Source of the DNA: Cyclobacteriaceae bacterium
GTDB taxonomy: Bacteria > Bacteroidota > Bacteroidia > Cytophagales > Cyclobacteriaceae
Direction: 5' to 3'
Assembly: GCA_028285685.1 (NCBI GenBank)
Contig: JANQOR010000041.1
Span: 310,001-374,000 of the forward strand
Length of the DNA: 64,000 bases
Below the pieces are notes generated by a model that saw nothing but the letters and a program-made list of their open reading frames with translations, searched no databases and was not told where the DNA came from. This document shows, piece after piece, positions 54,175 through 62,125 of the stretch. A program made the translations under genes and the position numbers. Each line of letters opens with the position of its first letter. Within the stretch, counting starts at the first letter, position 1.

Positions 54175-54633
54175 CTAGGGGTTAAATGGTAAGGATGAAT
54201 GGTGTACATCAATTTTGAGACTGCCATCCCGCATCGCATAGCCAAATGTGTACTCGACCTTTGTTTCATCGCCATTTAGATCTGTAAAGAAGTAGTTTCC
54301 CATTGCGAGTGCTCTATTTTCTTCCAGGATAAGCGCCTCGTTTTCAAAACGCACATTGGTCCAGGGCTGCAGAGCAAAACCTTTATCTTCTGAATATTCG
54401 TCATTGCCACCTATGAAATATGACAATGCGCCTTCTTCCGTGATCCTGAATTGTAGAACTGAAGTCTTGGTAGGTTTAAACAGTACTTCCTTATTATCAA
54501 AGTCATAGTGTCCACCGACGAAATCCTTTGTAAAGGACTCGCATTGCTCTCTTTCTTCTTTAAGTTCACCTATTCTAACAACTCCTTTTCCCCAGGAGTC
54601 CTGCGCATTTTCTACCTCTTGTTTTGTAATCAT
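54175..54633 (-). CDS. NTF2/SnoaL-like family protein
   Basis: A 152-residue soluble protein. FKPTKTSVLQFRITEEGALSYF, ALAMGNYFFTDLNGDETKVEY and a final VHHSSLPF are conserved in a widespread family sometimes mislabelled phosphoribosyl-AMP cyclohydrolase; the fold looks like a SnoaL/NTF2 cone. No His-rich catalytic motif of true HisI is present. First gene of an operon with two metal-type palindromes upstream. Confidence 0.65.
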   Translation of the reverse strand: MITKQEVENAQDSWGKGVVRIGELKEEREQCESFTKDFVGGHYDFDNKEVLFKPTKTSVLQFRITEEGALSYFIGGNDEYSEDKGFALQPWTNVRFENEALILEENRALAMGNYFFTDLNGDETKVEYTFGYAMRDGSLKIDVHHSSLPFNP

Positions 54634-54751
54634 TGCTATTCTCTATTTTTAGTTTAACTCAGTCGTATCATCCTCCTCGAGCATCTACCACGGTCAGCCG
54701 TCTGATTGCATATCGGTATCAAACAGTGATGGATTTTGCTAAAATCAATTA

Positions 54752-54766
54752 TGCAATAATATTGCA
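54752..54766. promoter_or_regulatory. Zur/Fur-like 7-1-7 palindrome, divergent region copy 1
   Basis: TGCAATAATATTGCA, identical to the site at 52631. It lies between the divergent operon start (54633) and the PhoX gene (54845). Confidence 0.75.
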
Positions 54767-54779
54767 TTTGAATCATTAT

Positions 54780-54794
54780 CGCAACATTGTTGCA
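54780..54794. promoter_or_regulatory. Zur/Fur-like 7-1-7 palindrome, divergent region copy 2
   Basis: CGCAACATTGTTGCA keeps the 7-1-7 geometry with one outer mismatch. The centre-to-centre distance to the first copy is 28 bases, so two dimers could bind nearby faces of the helix. Confidence 0.65.
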
Positions 54795-54844
54795 TTTAGT
54801 TTCTCGGAATGGTGTATATTGTTTTCCCCTTAACAAAACCTAAC

Positions 54845-56521
54845 ATGTACGGTCGAAGAAAATTCATTTCATTCATTGGTAAAGCCAGCCTGGGTGCTGC
54901 CGCGCTCCCTCCTTTTTTGACTAGCTGTGGAAGCACATCAACACCATCGCAGAACTTTGGACAAACTAAAGATCAGACACTCAAGCGACTTGGAAATCTC
55001 GTACTAAAAGGCATAGATGCATCCGATCAGGATGATTTGCATCTTGCGAATGGTTTGAATTACCATACGGTCATCAAGTGGGGTGATAATATTACTGATG
55101 ACGACACTTTTGGGTTCAATAATGATTTCACCTGTTTCATTCCGCTCGACAAGAGCAATCCAACAGATGGACTACTATGGGTTAATCATGAATATCCAAA
55201 TCCACTGTTTGTATCAGATTTTAACTATCGACAATACGACAACCCCAAAGAGCAGCGCACGATAGAACAGGTGGACAAAGAAATGTATTCTGTCGGTGGA
55301 AGTATTGTACGAGTGAAGGAGGAAAATGGGAAATGGAGTGTAGTAAAGAATGATCCCCATAACCGGCGACTTACAGCAAAAACTCCCATCAAGTTAAACT
55401 GGGATAGCCCTATCTTGGGAAAAACAACAGTTATCGGTACACATAGCAATTGTTCAGGCGGGATCACCCCCTGGAATACCTTCCTTACCTGTGAGGAAAA
55501 CTATCACACATGCTTTGGAGAAACTATATATGATGAAAATAATGTTCCTTCAAAAGTACCAGGTTACCTTGGCTGGGAAGCATTTTACGACTACCCACCT
55601 GAGCATTATGGCTGGGTCGTAGAGATTGACCCCACGGATGGATCAGCTCAAAAACACATTGCGCTAGGGCGATTTGCCCATGAGTGCTGCACCTTGTACG
55701 AATTGGAGGACAAGCGAATTGTTGCCTACTCAGGAGATGATAAGACAGATGAGTATTTGTATAAGTTTGTTTCTTCCGTCCCAGGCTCACTTAGAGAAGG
55801 TACGCTTTATGCGGCAGACACGATCAATGGAAAATGGCTCTCCTTGGATTGGGAAAATCAGCCAGTTTTAAAAGAGAAATTTAAAGACCAAACAGAAGTG
55901 CTGGTAAGAGTGCGGGAAGCAGCCAGGATGCTAGGCGCGACCGAACTCAACAGACCTGAAGATATTGAAATCGATCCCATTACAGGCAATGTGTTAGTAG
56001 CGCTAACCAACAACAAAGGGAAAAATGACTACCACGGCTCCATTTTAAAAGTGGAAGAAACGGATGGAAAGTTTGATTCATTGACCTTCAAGGCATCTAC
56101 CCATTTAGTAGGTGGAGAGGAAAGTGGATTCTCGTGTCCAGACAACCTGGCGTTTGACCTTTCCGGAAATCTTTGGATGACATCCGATATATCCGGAAGT
56201 GCCATGAACAAGAAAGATGAACCCTACCTACCATTCAAGAACAACAGTTTATTTGTGATTCCAAGGTACGGTGCAGAAGCCGGTAAAGTGATAAGAGTGG
56301 CTTCAGCTCCACGCGATGCAGAACTCACCGGACCATGGTTTTCTCCTGATGGAAAAACGCTTTTCCTAAGCGTACAACACCCTGGCGAGTTAACAACGGA
56401 CCTGAAAAACCCAACCAGCAAATGGCCTTTTGATGACGATGGAATCCCGAAGCCTGCAGTAGTTGCAATTACCGGAGATCTCATTGAGAAAATGAACAAA
56501 CTGAGTCAGATAGAAGCTTGA
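54845..56521 (+). CDS. PhoX-like alkaline phosphatase (DUF839)
   Basis: A 558-residue protein of the PhoX/DUF839 family. The N-terminus has a twin-arginine motif (GRRKFISFIG) and lipobox LTSC, so it is probably Tat-exported and lipid-anchored. Family segments include WVNHEYPNPLF, GRFAHECCTLYE, NRPEDIEIDPITGNV and FSCPDNLAFD. PhoX uses iron and calcium rather than zinc to hydrolyse phosphate esters. Two metal-type palindromes precede it, which suggests use when zinc for PhoA-type enzymes is short. The ATG at 54845 is chosen for the signal. Confidence 0.88.
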   Translation: MYGRRKFISFIGKASLGAAALPPFLTSCGSTSTPSQNFGQTKDQTLKRLGNLVLKGIDASDQDDLHLANGLNYHTVIKWGDNITDDDTFGFNNDFTCFIPLDKSNPTDGLLWVNHEYPNPLFVSDFNYRQYDNPKEQRTIEQVDKEMYSVGGSIVRVKEENGKWSVVKNDPHNRRLTAKTPIKLNWDSPILGKTTVIGTHSNCSGGITPWNTFLTCEENYHTCFGETIYDENNVPSKVPGYLGWEAFYDYPPEHYGWVVEIDPTDGSAQKHIALGRFAHECCTLYELEDKRIVAYSGDDKTDEYLYKFVSSVPGSLREGTLYAADTINGKWLSLDWENQPVLKEKFKDQTEVLVRVREAARMLGATELNRPEDIEIDPITGNVLVALTNNKGKNDYHGSILKVEETDGKFDSLTFKASTHLVGGEESGFSCPDNLAFDLSGNLWMTSDISGSAMNKKDEPYLPFKNNSLFVIPRYGAEAGKVIRVASAPRDAELTGPWFSPDGKTLFLSVQHPGELTTDLKNPTSKWPFDDDGIPKPAVVAITGDLIEKMNKLSQIEA

Positions 56522-56562
56522 AAGGTCAACTTCACCAATGGTCTTTGACTCCTGCTAAGCTA

Positions 56563-57480
56563 TTAGGCTTTGTTAGTAATAGGAATGGGCTTGAAAGCAA
56601 CTGCACCTTTACCTTTTGAAGTAAACACCACATCTATTCTGCCAAGATTGATTCCTGCCCAGCCGACCTGGTTGATAGCCGTGGTAAAACCATCAGGATT
56701 GGTAAGGAGCAGAGGTTCATCCATAAATGTGTGTGTATGTCCACCTAAAATGATGTCAATCTCGCTTACTTCCTTTGCCAGTTTTTTATCCGATGGTATG
56801 TCAGATTCCCCATAGTCATAACCCATGTGTGAAAGACAGATGATCAAATCACATTTTTTGGCGGTGAGCTCCTGAACCATTTCGTTTGCTACAGCAATCG
56901 GGTCCATGTATACGGTATTGCCATACATCTTAGCGTTTACCAAACCTTCCAGTTTGACGCCAAGGCCGAAGACGCCCACTTTTATTCCGTTCTTGTTGAA
57001 AATTTTGTACGGCTGAACCTGTCCGGCGATGGTATTTTTCGAAAAATCGTAATTAGCGCTTAGGTACGGAAAACTTGCGAATTGCATGGCATACTTAAGT
57101 CCATCCAAGCCGTTATCGAACTCGTGATTGCCTACGGTAGTCGCATCGTACTGCATTTCACTCATCAGTTTCAATTCCAGCTCTCCCCCAAACATGTTGA
57201 AGTAAGGAGTGCCCTGAAATACATCACCGACATCCAGAAGCAAGAGGTTGCCTTCTGTTGATCTTATTTTTTTGATCGCGCTGGCTCGAGCAGACATTCC
57301 TCCTAGCCCTTTGTAGCGACCATCTTCAAACGGATCTATGTGCGAGTGCATGTCATTCGTATGAAGAATCGTAAGTTTTTTACCTTTTAGGTCTGTTTGG
57401 CAGCTACTCAGAATGAGTGGAGATACAGCCACCGAAGCAGAAGCTACCATTGATTTAATTAAAAACTCTCTTCTTTTCAT
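56563..57480 (-). CDS. 5'-nucleotidase-type metallophosphatase, N-terminal half
   Basis: A 305-residue calcineurin-like phosphoesterase equal to the catalytic domain of UshA-type 5'-nucleotidases. Metal-ligand motifs are HTNDMHSH, DVGDVFQG, GNHEFD and GGHTHTF. The N-terminus has KRREFLIKS and a hydrophobic segment ending LSSC, so Tat export and lipidation are likely. The substrate-binding C-terminal domain is encoded separately just upstream (57477-58247) with a 4-base overlap. Confidence 0.92.
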   Translation of the reverse strand: MKRREFLIKSMVASASVAVSPLILSSCQTDLKGKKLTILHTNDMHSHIDPFEDGRYKGLGGMSARASAIKKIRSTEGNLLLLDVGDVFQGTPYFNMFGGELELKLMSEMQYDATTVGNHEFDNGLDGLKYAMQFASFPYLSANYDFSKNTIAGQVQPYKIFNKNGIKVGVFGLGVKLEGLVNAKMYGNTVYMDPIAVANEMVQELTAKKCDLIICLSHMGYDYGESDIPSDKKLAKEVSEIDIILGGHTHTFMDEPLLLTNPDGFTTAINQVGWAGINLGRIDVVFTSKGKGAVAFKPIPITNKA

Positions 57481-58247
57481 GGCTCAGATACAGTTATGAA
57501 ATTTGCTATATCTGTTCTGATGGAATCGCCTCTTGCAGTTTGTTCCCTGATTTCCTGTACAATCATGTCTCGTAGCTTCACTGGAGGTACATCCACTCTA
57601 TTTAGGGGTTTCAGCATTGAAAACCCGCTTCCTCCGTTGGCAAGGTAGTCACTGGTAGATATCATATAAATTTTGTCTGATACGACCTCTTTGCCATCCA
57701 CTCGAATGTTTAGTAGTGTAGTGCCAGACACATGAAAGCTGACCGGCCATATCATACTTCTGCCTGATTGACCAATGAACTTTATGAGCTCAGTCAAGTC
57801 ATCACCCGTGATCTCCAGCAAGACCATCTCGTTTTCAAACGGCATCAACTCGAACACATCTCCCAAGGTAATTGGCCCTTCATTGATTGGTGCTCTGAGG
57901 CCGCCGTGATGGTTCATGATCGCAACATCCACTTCTTTCTTAAATGAAGTGGCGGACTGCTCTTTTGATAGCTTAGTAACAAATGTCCCCAACGTCGACT
58001 CATACTGGCCCTCTGTCGTCAAGTCATGTGTGGCGTATCCAATCACCTCATCCATAATGGAATCCAACCTCGCTCTGTATGGAACAATGATCGCTTCAAT
58101 GCTTTCCGAACCTCTTACGTCAGGGTTAATTTCAACAGGAGACCAGGAATAGGAAATGTCGTACGTACCCGGGCTTGAACAAGCAACCAGAAAAATGAAT
58201 AAGTAGAGTGATCTATTGATCTTACGAGCTTGTTTTAATAGTGTCAT
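57477..58247 (-). CDS. 5'-nucleotidase C-terminal domain lipoprotein
   Basis: A 256-residue lipoprotein (LVACS) made only of the 5'-nucleotidase C-terminal substrate-binding domain. Typical segments are IMNHHGGLRAPINEGPITLGD, PFENEMVLLEITGDDL and TSDYLANGGSGF. It lacks any metal-site motifs and would need the partner phosphoesterase. The two would together hydrolyse nucleotides in the envelope to salvage phosphate and nucleoside. Confidence 0.92.
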   Translation of the reverse strand: MTLLKQARKINRSLYLFIFLVACSSPGTYDISYSWSPVEINPDVRGSESIEAIIVPYRARLDSIMDEVIGYATHDLTTEGQYESTLGTFVTKLSKEQSATSFKKEVDVAIMNHHGGLRAPINEGPITLGDVFELMPFENEMVLLEITGDDLTELIKFIGQSGRSMIWPVSFHVSGTTLLNIRVDGKEVVSDKIYMISTSDYLANGGSGFSMLKPLNRVDVPPVKLRDMIVQEIREQTARGDSIRTDIANFITVSEP

Positions 58248-58380
58248 GATCCATACTCAATTCTTTTTCAAGATACGTTAAATAGCCTTCATAAATAGTA
58301 TTTGCCTTATCAGTGGTTGGAATTTTCACATTCATAGGATCTGCAATGTCATGGTACAATCGTGTCCTTCTGCTTTTCAT
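58222..58380 (-). CDS. 52-residue small protein overlapping both neighbours
   Basis: A reading frame starting at ATG 58380, 32 bases inside the 3' end of the COG0523 gene, and ending 26 bases inside the 5'-nucleotidase gene. It starts MKSRRTRLYHDIADPMNVK and has a central helix with TIYEGYLTYLEKEL. The sequence looks protein-like, and it fills the only real gap (about 100 bases) in an otherwise tightly packed seven-gene operon. No known domain. Confidence 0.5.
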   Translation of the reverse strand: MKSRRTRLYHDIADPMNVKIPTTDKANTIYEGYLTYLEKELSMDHDTIKTSS

Positions 58381-59344
58381 GCACTATATGCCTGTTAAAC
58401 ATTCTCTCAAACGCTCCTTTTTTCAATCCTCGACCAATAAAAACCAGCTTCCCCTCCCGATGATCAGTAGATTCCCAGGGAGAGCCATCAGTTGCAATGA
58501 ATGTACTCCTGGCTGATTGCAGAATTACTCGATTTGGATAATTAGGAATGGCAATAAACCCCTTCACACGATAGACCTGACTCCGATAAAGATGTACAAT
58601 TCTATTTAGGTCGAGTTGCATAAGGTTTAGATCTAGAGGATTTGGAAACGTGAGGGTAAAGGTGGTGATCTTGTGGTTGTTGCTTTCCTCTGATCCGTAT
58701 TCATGATGATGGTGCGTGGCTCCCAAATTCTCAACGGTCTCAGGTTTACTTGTGCCGATTTTCAATATTTCGTCAACAGGGAATTTTCCTTCTTGGCCTT
58801 TAAATATTTTGGCTTGAGGATTTATTCCTTGAAGCACCTCACTAGTGTGTGAAAGCTCGTCCTCTGAAACAATGTCAACCTTATTCAGTAGCAAGACATC
58901 TGCTACGGCCAGCTGTCGAAGCGCTTCTTCTGCTTCAGACAACCACTCTTCGACCATCCCAACATCAGCTAAACAAATGACTTGCTGGAGTTCAAAAACC
59001 TTTTCGACCCTTTGGTCTTCAAGAAAAACCTGGAGAATGGAACTTGGGTCTGCAATACCAGTTGTTTCAATGATCAGTCGGTCATACTGATCTCTCCTTT
59101 TGCTGGCTTCTTCTAGAATATCAATCAACCCATCTGCCAACGAGCAGCAAAGGCATCCGGCACTTAACTCCACCACTTCCTCTACCCCATCCATAACCAA
59201 TCCCCCATCCACATTGGTCTCTCCGCACTCATTCTCGATGACAAAAATCCGTTCCGGAAGACGTTCTTTGATAAAATGGTTTAAGAAAGTGGTTTTGCCT
59301 GCTCCCAGAAACCCAGTAATAATATGAACAGGAGTTCGATTCAT
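58349..59344 (-). CDS. COG0523 (CobW/ZNG1-type) metallochaperone GTPase
   Basis: A 331-residue G3E GTPase. The P-loop is GFLGAGKTT (11-19), the metal motif GCLCC (Cys64, 66, 67), base-recognition motif NKVD, and a His-rich stretch THHHHEYGSEESNNH lies between the GTPase and the CobW C-terminal domain. Proteins of this group insert or allocate zinc to client enzymes under zinc limitation. It overlaps DUF1826 by four bases in a metal-regulated operon. Confidence 0.93.
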   Translation of the reverse strand: MNRTPVHIITGFLGAGKTTFLNHFIKERLPERIFVIENECGETNVDGGLVMDGVEEVVELSAGCLCCSLADGLIDILEEASKRRDQYDRLIIETTGIADPSSILQVFLEDQRVEKVFELQQVICLADVGMVEEWLSEAEEALRQLAVADVLLLNKVDIVSEDELSHTSEVLQGINPQAKIFKGQEGKFPVDEILKIGTSKPETVENLGATHHHHEYGSEESNNHKITTFTLTFPNPLDLNLMQLDLNRIVHLYRSQVYRVKGFIAIPNYPNRVILQSARSTFIATDGSPWESTDHREGKLVFIGRGLKKGAFERMFNRHIVHEKQKDTIVP

Positions 59345-60006
59345 ATATCAATTCTCAGAATGATCCGCTTTTCACCCGACTGTTTAATCTCAGGAGACCG
59401 GTGAACAATCCCCTTTATCCGATTTGGCCTGTTGGGAAGCTCTCCTTTCAGAATACCTACTTCAAAAGCCTCCATTTGTTGAATCCTGGATAGGTCTTTT
59501 ACGATCTTATCGTTGGTTGTACCTAATGCCAATCGATTTACTGCCTTTTCAGGAAGCCACTCGGTACCTTTGCCATAATAGGTGGTAAAAAGCCTCAGCG
59601 TATAGCCATCCGTATGGAATTTCGTGCAGGCATCGTTCGTGATGGCCCTCAAATGAATCGTGCCAGATTTGTTTTCGGAAAAAGAAATGAAATCTCTGGC
59701 AAGTATCGTCAAGTCCCTCCAAAAGAGATCTAAAGGCCTCAAGTCGCTCCAGGTCCATGTGTGCTTTGCCATCCCAATGTGATCATCCAGCTCGTCCAGA
59801 CTTGTGTGAAATTGGATGGGATCTGGTTCTTTGTTCAAAACTTTTTCTAGAAAGTCGGATATCTCTAGATTAACATCCCTCTTCCAGCAGAAGAGGTTTA
59901 CATCTAATTCATTAACAACATTTCTGTCGGTCCATGAATAGCTGATCATTTGTCTAGGTTTTTTGGATTTCACCCCCAAGAACTGAAGTTCAGAAAGTAG
60001 GCTCAT
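59341..60006 (-). CDS. DUF1826 family protein
   Basis: A 221-residue protein with the DUF1826 core LRAITNDACTKFHTDGYTLRLFTTYYG, GTEWLP and a final VHRSPEI...GEKRIILRID. The Cys, His and Asp in DACTKFHTD look like a metal site. The family recurs beside COG0523 GTPases and Zur sites in many bacteria, so a zinc-related role is likely though the activity is unknown. Confidence 0.9.
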   Translation of the reverse strand: MSLLSELQFLGVKSKKPRQMISYSWTDRNVVNELDVNLFCWKRDVNLEISDFLEKVLNKEPDPIQFHTSLDELDDHIGMAKHTWTWSDLRPLDLFWRDLTILARDFISFSENKSGTIHLRAITNDACTKFHTDGYTLRLFTTYYGKGTEWLPEKAVNRLALGTTNDKIVKDLSRIQQMEAFEVGILKGELPNRPNRIKGIVHRSPEIKQSGEKRIILRIDI

Positions 60007-60008
60007 GG

Positions 60009-60422
60009 CTAGTTTACAGACGAATTGGTGAGAATGAAAACCAGGTGTCCATATTCGTCCTTATTTAGCTTCAATCGACCTTTTACTGTAAGTATCTCAT
60101 CCATTTTGAAGGGAGGCTGTTTCGTATCAAATTGAACTTCAGCCACTGATTCCAGACCTACTCCGCCCCCACAAAAGAAGCATGATGCATATGGAAGCTT
60201 GGAAATGATAATTCTGTTTCCTTCGATATCAACAGGTAAATAGTATCCGGTGAGCGTTACTACTTTCCCTTCCAGGGATTTGATCTTATCATCAAAAATC
60301 GGGATTTCTGCTTCCATCCCGAGTTTTTCCATATACTTCCACTCGAACCGGGTATTTGAAAAAATTTCCCAACCTGAAACCTGAAATAAAATTGCCGCTA
60401 GAAGGTTAGTTATCATGAGCAT
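60009..60422 (-). CDS. exported OB-like protein with Cys motif
   Basis: A 137-residue protein with an N-terminal hydrophobic segment (signal peptide or anchor). The core reads VVTLTGYYLPVDIEGNRIIISKLPYASCFFCGGGVG, and AEVQF, MDEILTVKGRLKLN follow. The pattern is like DUF3299-type OB-fold proteins seen with metal transporters. The CFFCGG pair could bind zinc. It overlaps the merC-like gene by 17 bases and the DUF1826 gene lies two bases downstream. Confidence 0.7.
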   Translation of the reverse strand: MLMITNLLAAILFQVSGWEIFSNTRFEWKYMEKLGMEAEIPIFDDKIKSLEGKVVTLTGYYLPVDIEGNRIIISKLPYASCFFCGGGVGLESVAEVQFDTKQPPFKMDEILTVKGRLKLNKDEYGHLVFILTNSSVN

Positions 60423-60780
60423 AGTATTTCCACTTTAAATTCTGAACATGGGCGTAGGCGATAATCAAGGCTCCAATAACCGATAAAGTGACCGCCAGCC
60501 CGAGATTGGACACTGCCTCGCCATTGACAAGCAATAAAAACCCGGCTAAAAAGAGAATTGGCACAAAATGCTGGCGATGAAGCATGTATCCCCTCAAAAA
60601 CGAGAATGACCCGATGGCAAGCGAGGAGCCAAGAAGCGCAATCTCTATCCATTCCTGATCAAACACATGTAGCAATGAATCGAGTCCGAGAATCAAAAGA
60701 AGTGGGATTAGGAGGCAATGTGTCATACAAACTATCGAAGTGCAAATGCCCAGCTTGTCTGCAAAAATTGTTAGTTTCAT
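60406..60780 (-). CDS. MerC-domain membrane protein
   Basis: A 124-residue protein with four membrane segments and the MerC core DKLGICTSIVCMTHCLLIPLL, where the Cys and His pair lie in the first segment. MerC proteins were first known as mercury importers; chromosomal copies next to COG0523 genes may move zinc. The start codon lies three bases from a palindromic operator (60784-60798), so repressor binding would cover the start of the transcript. First gene of the operon running to 56563. Confidence 0.88.
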   Translation of the reverse strand: MKLTIFADKLGICTSIVCMTHCLLIPLLLILGLDSLLHVFDQEWIEIALLGSSLAIGSFSFLRGYMLHRQHFVPILFLAGFLLLVNGEAVSNLGLAVTLSVIGALIIAYAHVQNLKWKYYAHDN

Positions 60781-60783
60781 ATA

Positions 60784-60798
60784 TGCAACTTTATTGCA
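60784..60798. promoter_or_regulatory. Zur/Fur-like 7-1-7 palindrome, merC operon proximal
   Basis: TGCAACTTTATTGCA keeps the consensus outer halves TGCAA/TTGCA with one base off symmetry. It lies directly in front of the merC-like ATG. Confidence 0.65.
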
Positions 60799-60820
60799 AA
60801 TATATCATTTAAAACGTTTA

Positions 60821-60835
60821 TGCAGCATTATTGCA
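60821..60835. promoter_or_regulatory. Zur/Fur-like 7-1-7 palindrome, merC operon distal
   Basis: TGCAGCATTATTGCA, 37 bases from the proximal copy. It lies between the merC-like gene and the divergent DUF418 gene (60908) and could control both. Confidence 0.65.
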
Positions 60836-60907
60836 TATATTTAAAAAATCTTTGAAAAAAAGCATCTAGAGCAATAATGAACTACCAATTAATCAGATAG
60901 AATTACC

Positions 60908-62122
60908 ATGTCAGAGATAAAACCAACCATTCAATCAGAGCGATTACTTGTACTGGACGCGCTACGAGGTTTTGCCCTTTTTGGAATTTTACTTGCCAAT
61001 CTTTATAGCTTCATGGGTTACAACACCTATGTGGTTCCTGACGAAATTGTTACACTACCTTTCCTTGATCGAGGAGTACTGTTTTTCATCGACTGGTTTG
61101 TAGAAGGCAAATTTTATGGAATATTCTCCATCTTATTTGGCGTTGGCTTTGCTTTACAGGCGGAACGCTTTCAAGGTTCAGACACCAATTTTATCGCTTT
61201 TTGGTTTCGCCGAATGCTGGTACTATTATGCTTTGGTCTATTTCATATGTACTTTATTTGGAACGGAGATATTCTAACACTCTACAGCTTGTTGGGAATG
61301 CTGTTGCCTTTGTTTATGAATCTCTCAAATCAAGTGCTAATACGGTGGATTTTAGTGTTGTTGACCACTCCCCTGCTGATGCATACCTTGGTGTATTTTA
61401 CGCCAGAGTCTCCTTTCTGGGGATCACTTACCAGGATTTCTACTGACTTAAAAACGGAATGGGGATTTGGTGATCTCACATTGCTCGAGATGCGGACCTC
61501 CAGCTCCGCATTGGAAGTTTTCTCAGTTAATGTCTTGTATGCTATACCGCGGGCTATGAGTTACCTGATATTCGGCCGTTATTTTCATGTGACAGGCTTG
61601 TTCCTGATCGGGCTGGTTCTCGCAAGGATTTGGCTACCTAAAATGCGAAACAATGACATCAGGGTACCAAAGGCGGCCATTTGGTTTGGCTTGCTTGGTT
61701 TGACAACGCATTTTGGTTATGCACTAGTCAAAGGGTCACATGGATGGCCAAGCGCATTTAGTGAGATAGGGTTTCTTCTGGGATTCATTTACCATATTGG
61801 TGCCACAGCGTTCGCACTGGCGATATGTATGTTGGTGTTATACCTATGGTCCTCTGGAAAGGGTCAGTTTCTATTCAAAAATCTTGCAGTACTTGGACGT
61901 ATGGCGCTCTCCAACTACATTTTTCAAAATGTAACTGCAGTTCTATTGTTTTTCGGCTATGGATTAGCGTTGATGCGAGAAGTCCCTTTTGCTTCTCTGC
62001 CTTTGTTTGCTTTTGGTATTTTGGTAACACAGTGGGCATTTAGCCGGGTATGGCTCAATAAATTTAAACAGGGACCTCTTGAATACATCTGGAAAAGGCT
62101 TACCTATCGATCCGGAAAGTGA
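60908..62122 (+). CDS. DUF418 family membrane protein
   Basis: A 404-residue protein with about ten membrane segments. The start RLLVLDALRGFALFGILLAN and the C-terminal GRMALSNYIFQNVTAVLLFFGYG are typical of DUF418 proteins, which resemble acyltransferase-3 enzymes. Substrate unknown. It is divergent from the MerC operon, with the two palindromes in the shared upstream region. Confidence 0.88.
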   Translation: MSEIKPTIQSERLLVLDALRGFALFGILLANLYSFMGYNTYVVPDEIVTLPFLDRGVLFFIDWFVEGKFYGIFSILFGVGFALQAERFQGSDTNFIAFWFRRMLVLLCFGLFHMYFIWNGDILTLYSLLGMLLPLFMNLSNQVLIRWILVLLTTPLLMHTLVYFTPESPFWGSLTRISTDLKTEWGFGDLTLLEMRTSSSALEVFSVNVLYAIPRAMSYLIFGRYFHVTGLFLIGLVLARIWLPKMRNNDIRVPKAAIWFGLLGLTTHFGYALVKGSHGWPSAFSEIGFLLGFIYHIGATAFALAICMLVLYLWSSGKGQFLFKNLAVLGRMALSNYIFQNVTAVLLFFGYGLALMREVPFASLPLFAFGILVTQWAFSRVWLNKFKQGPLEYIWKRLTYRSGK

Positions 62123-62125
62123 AAT

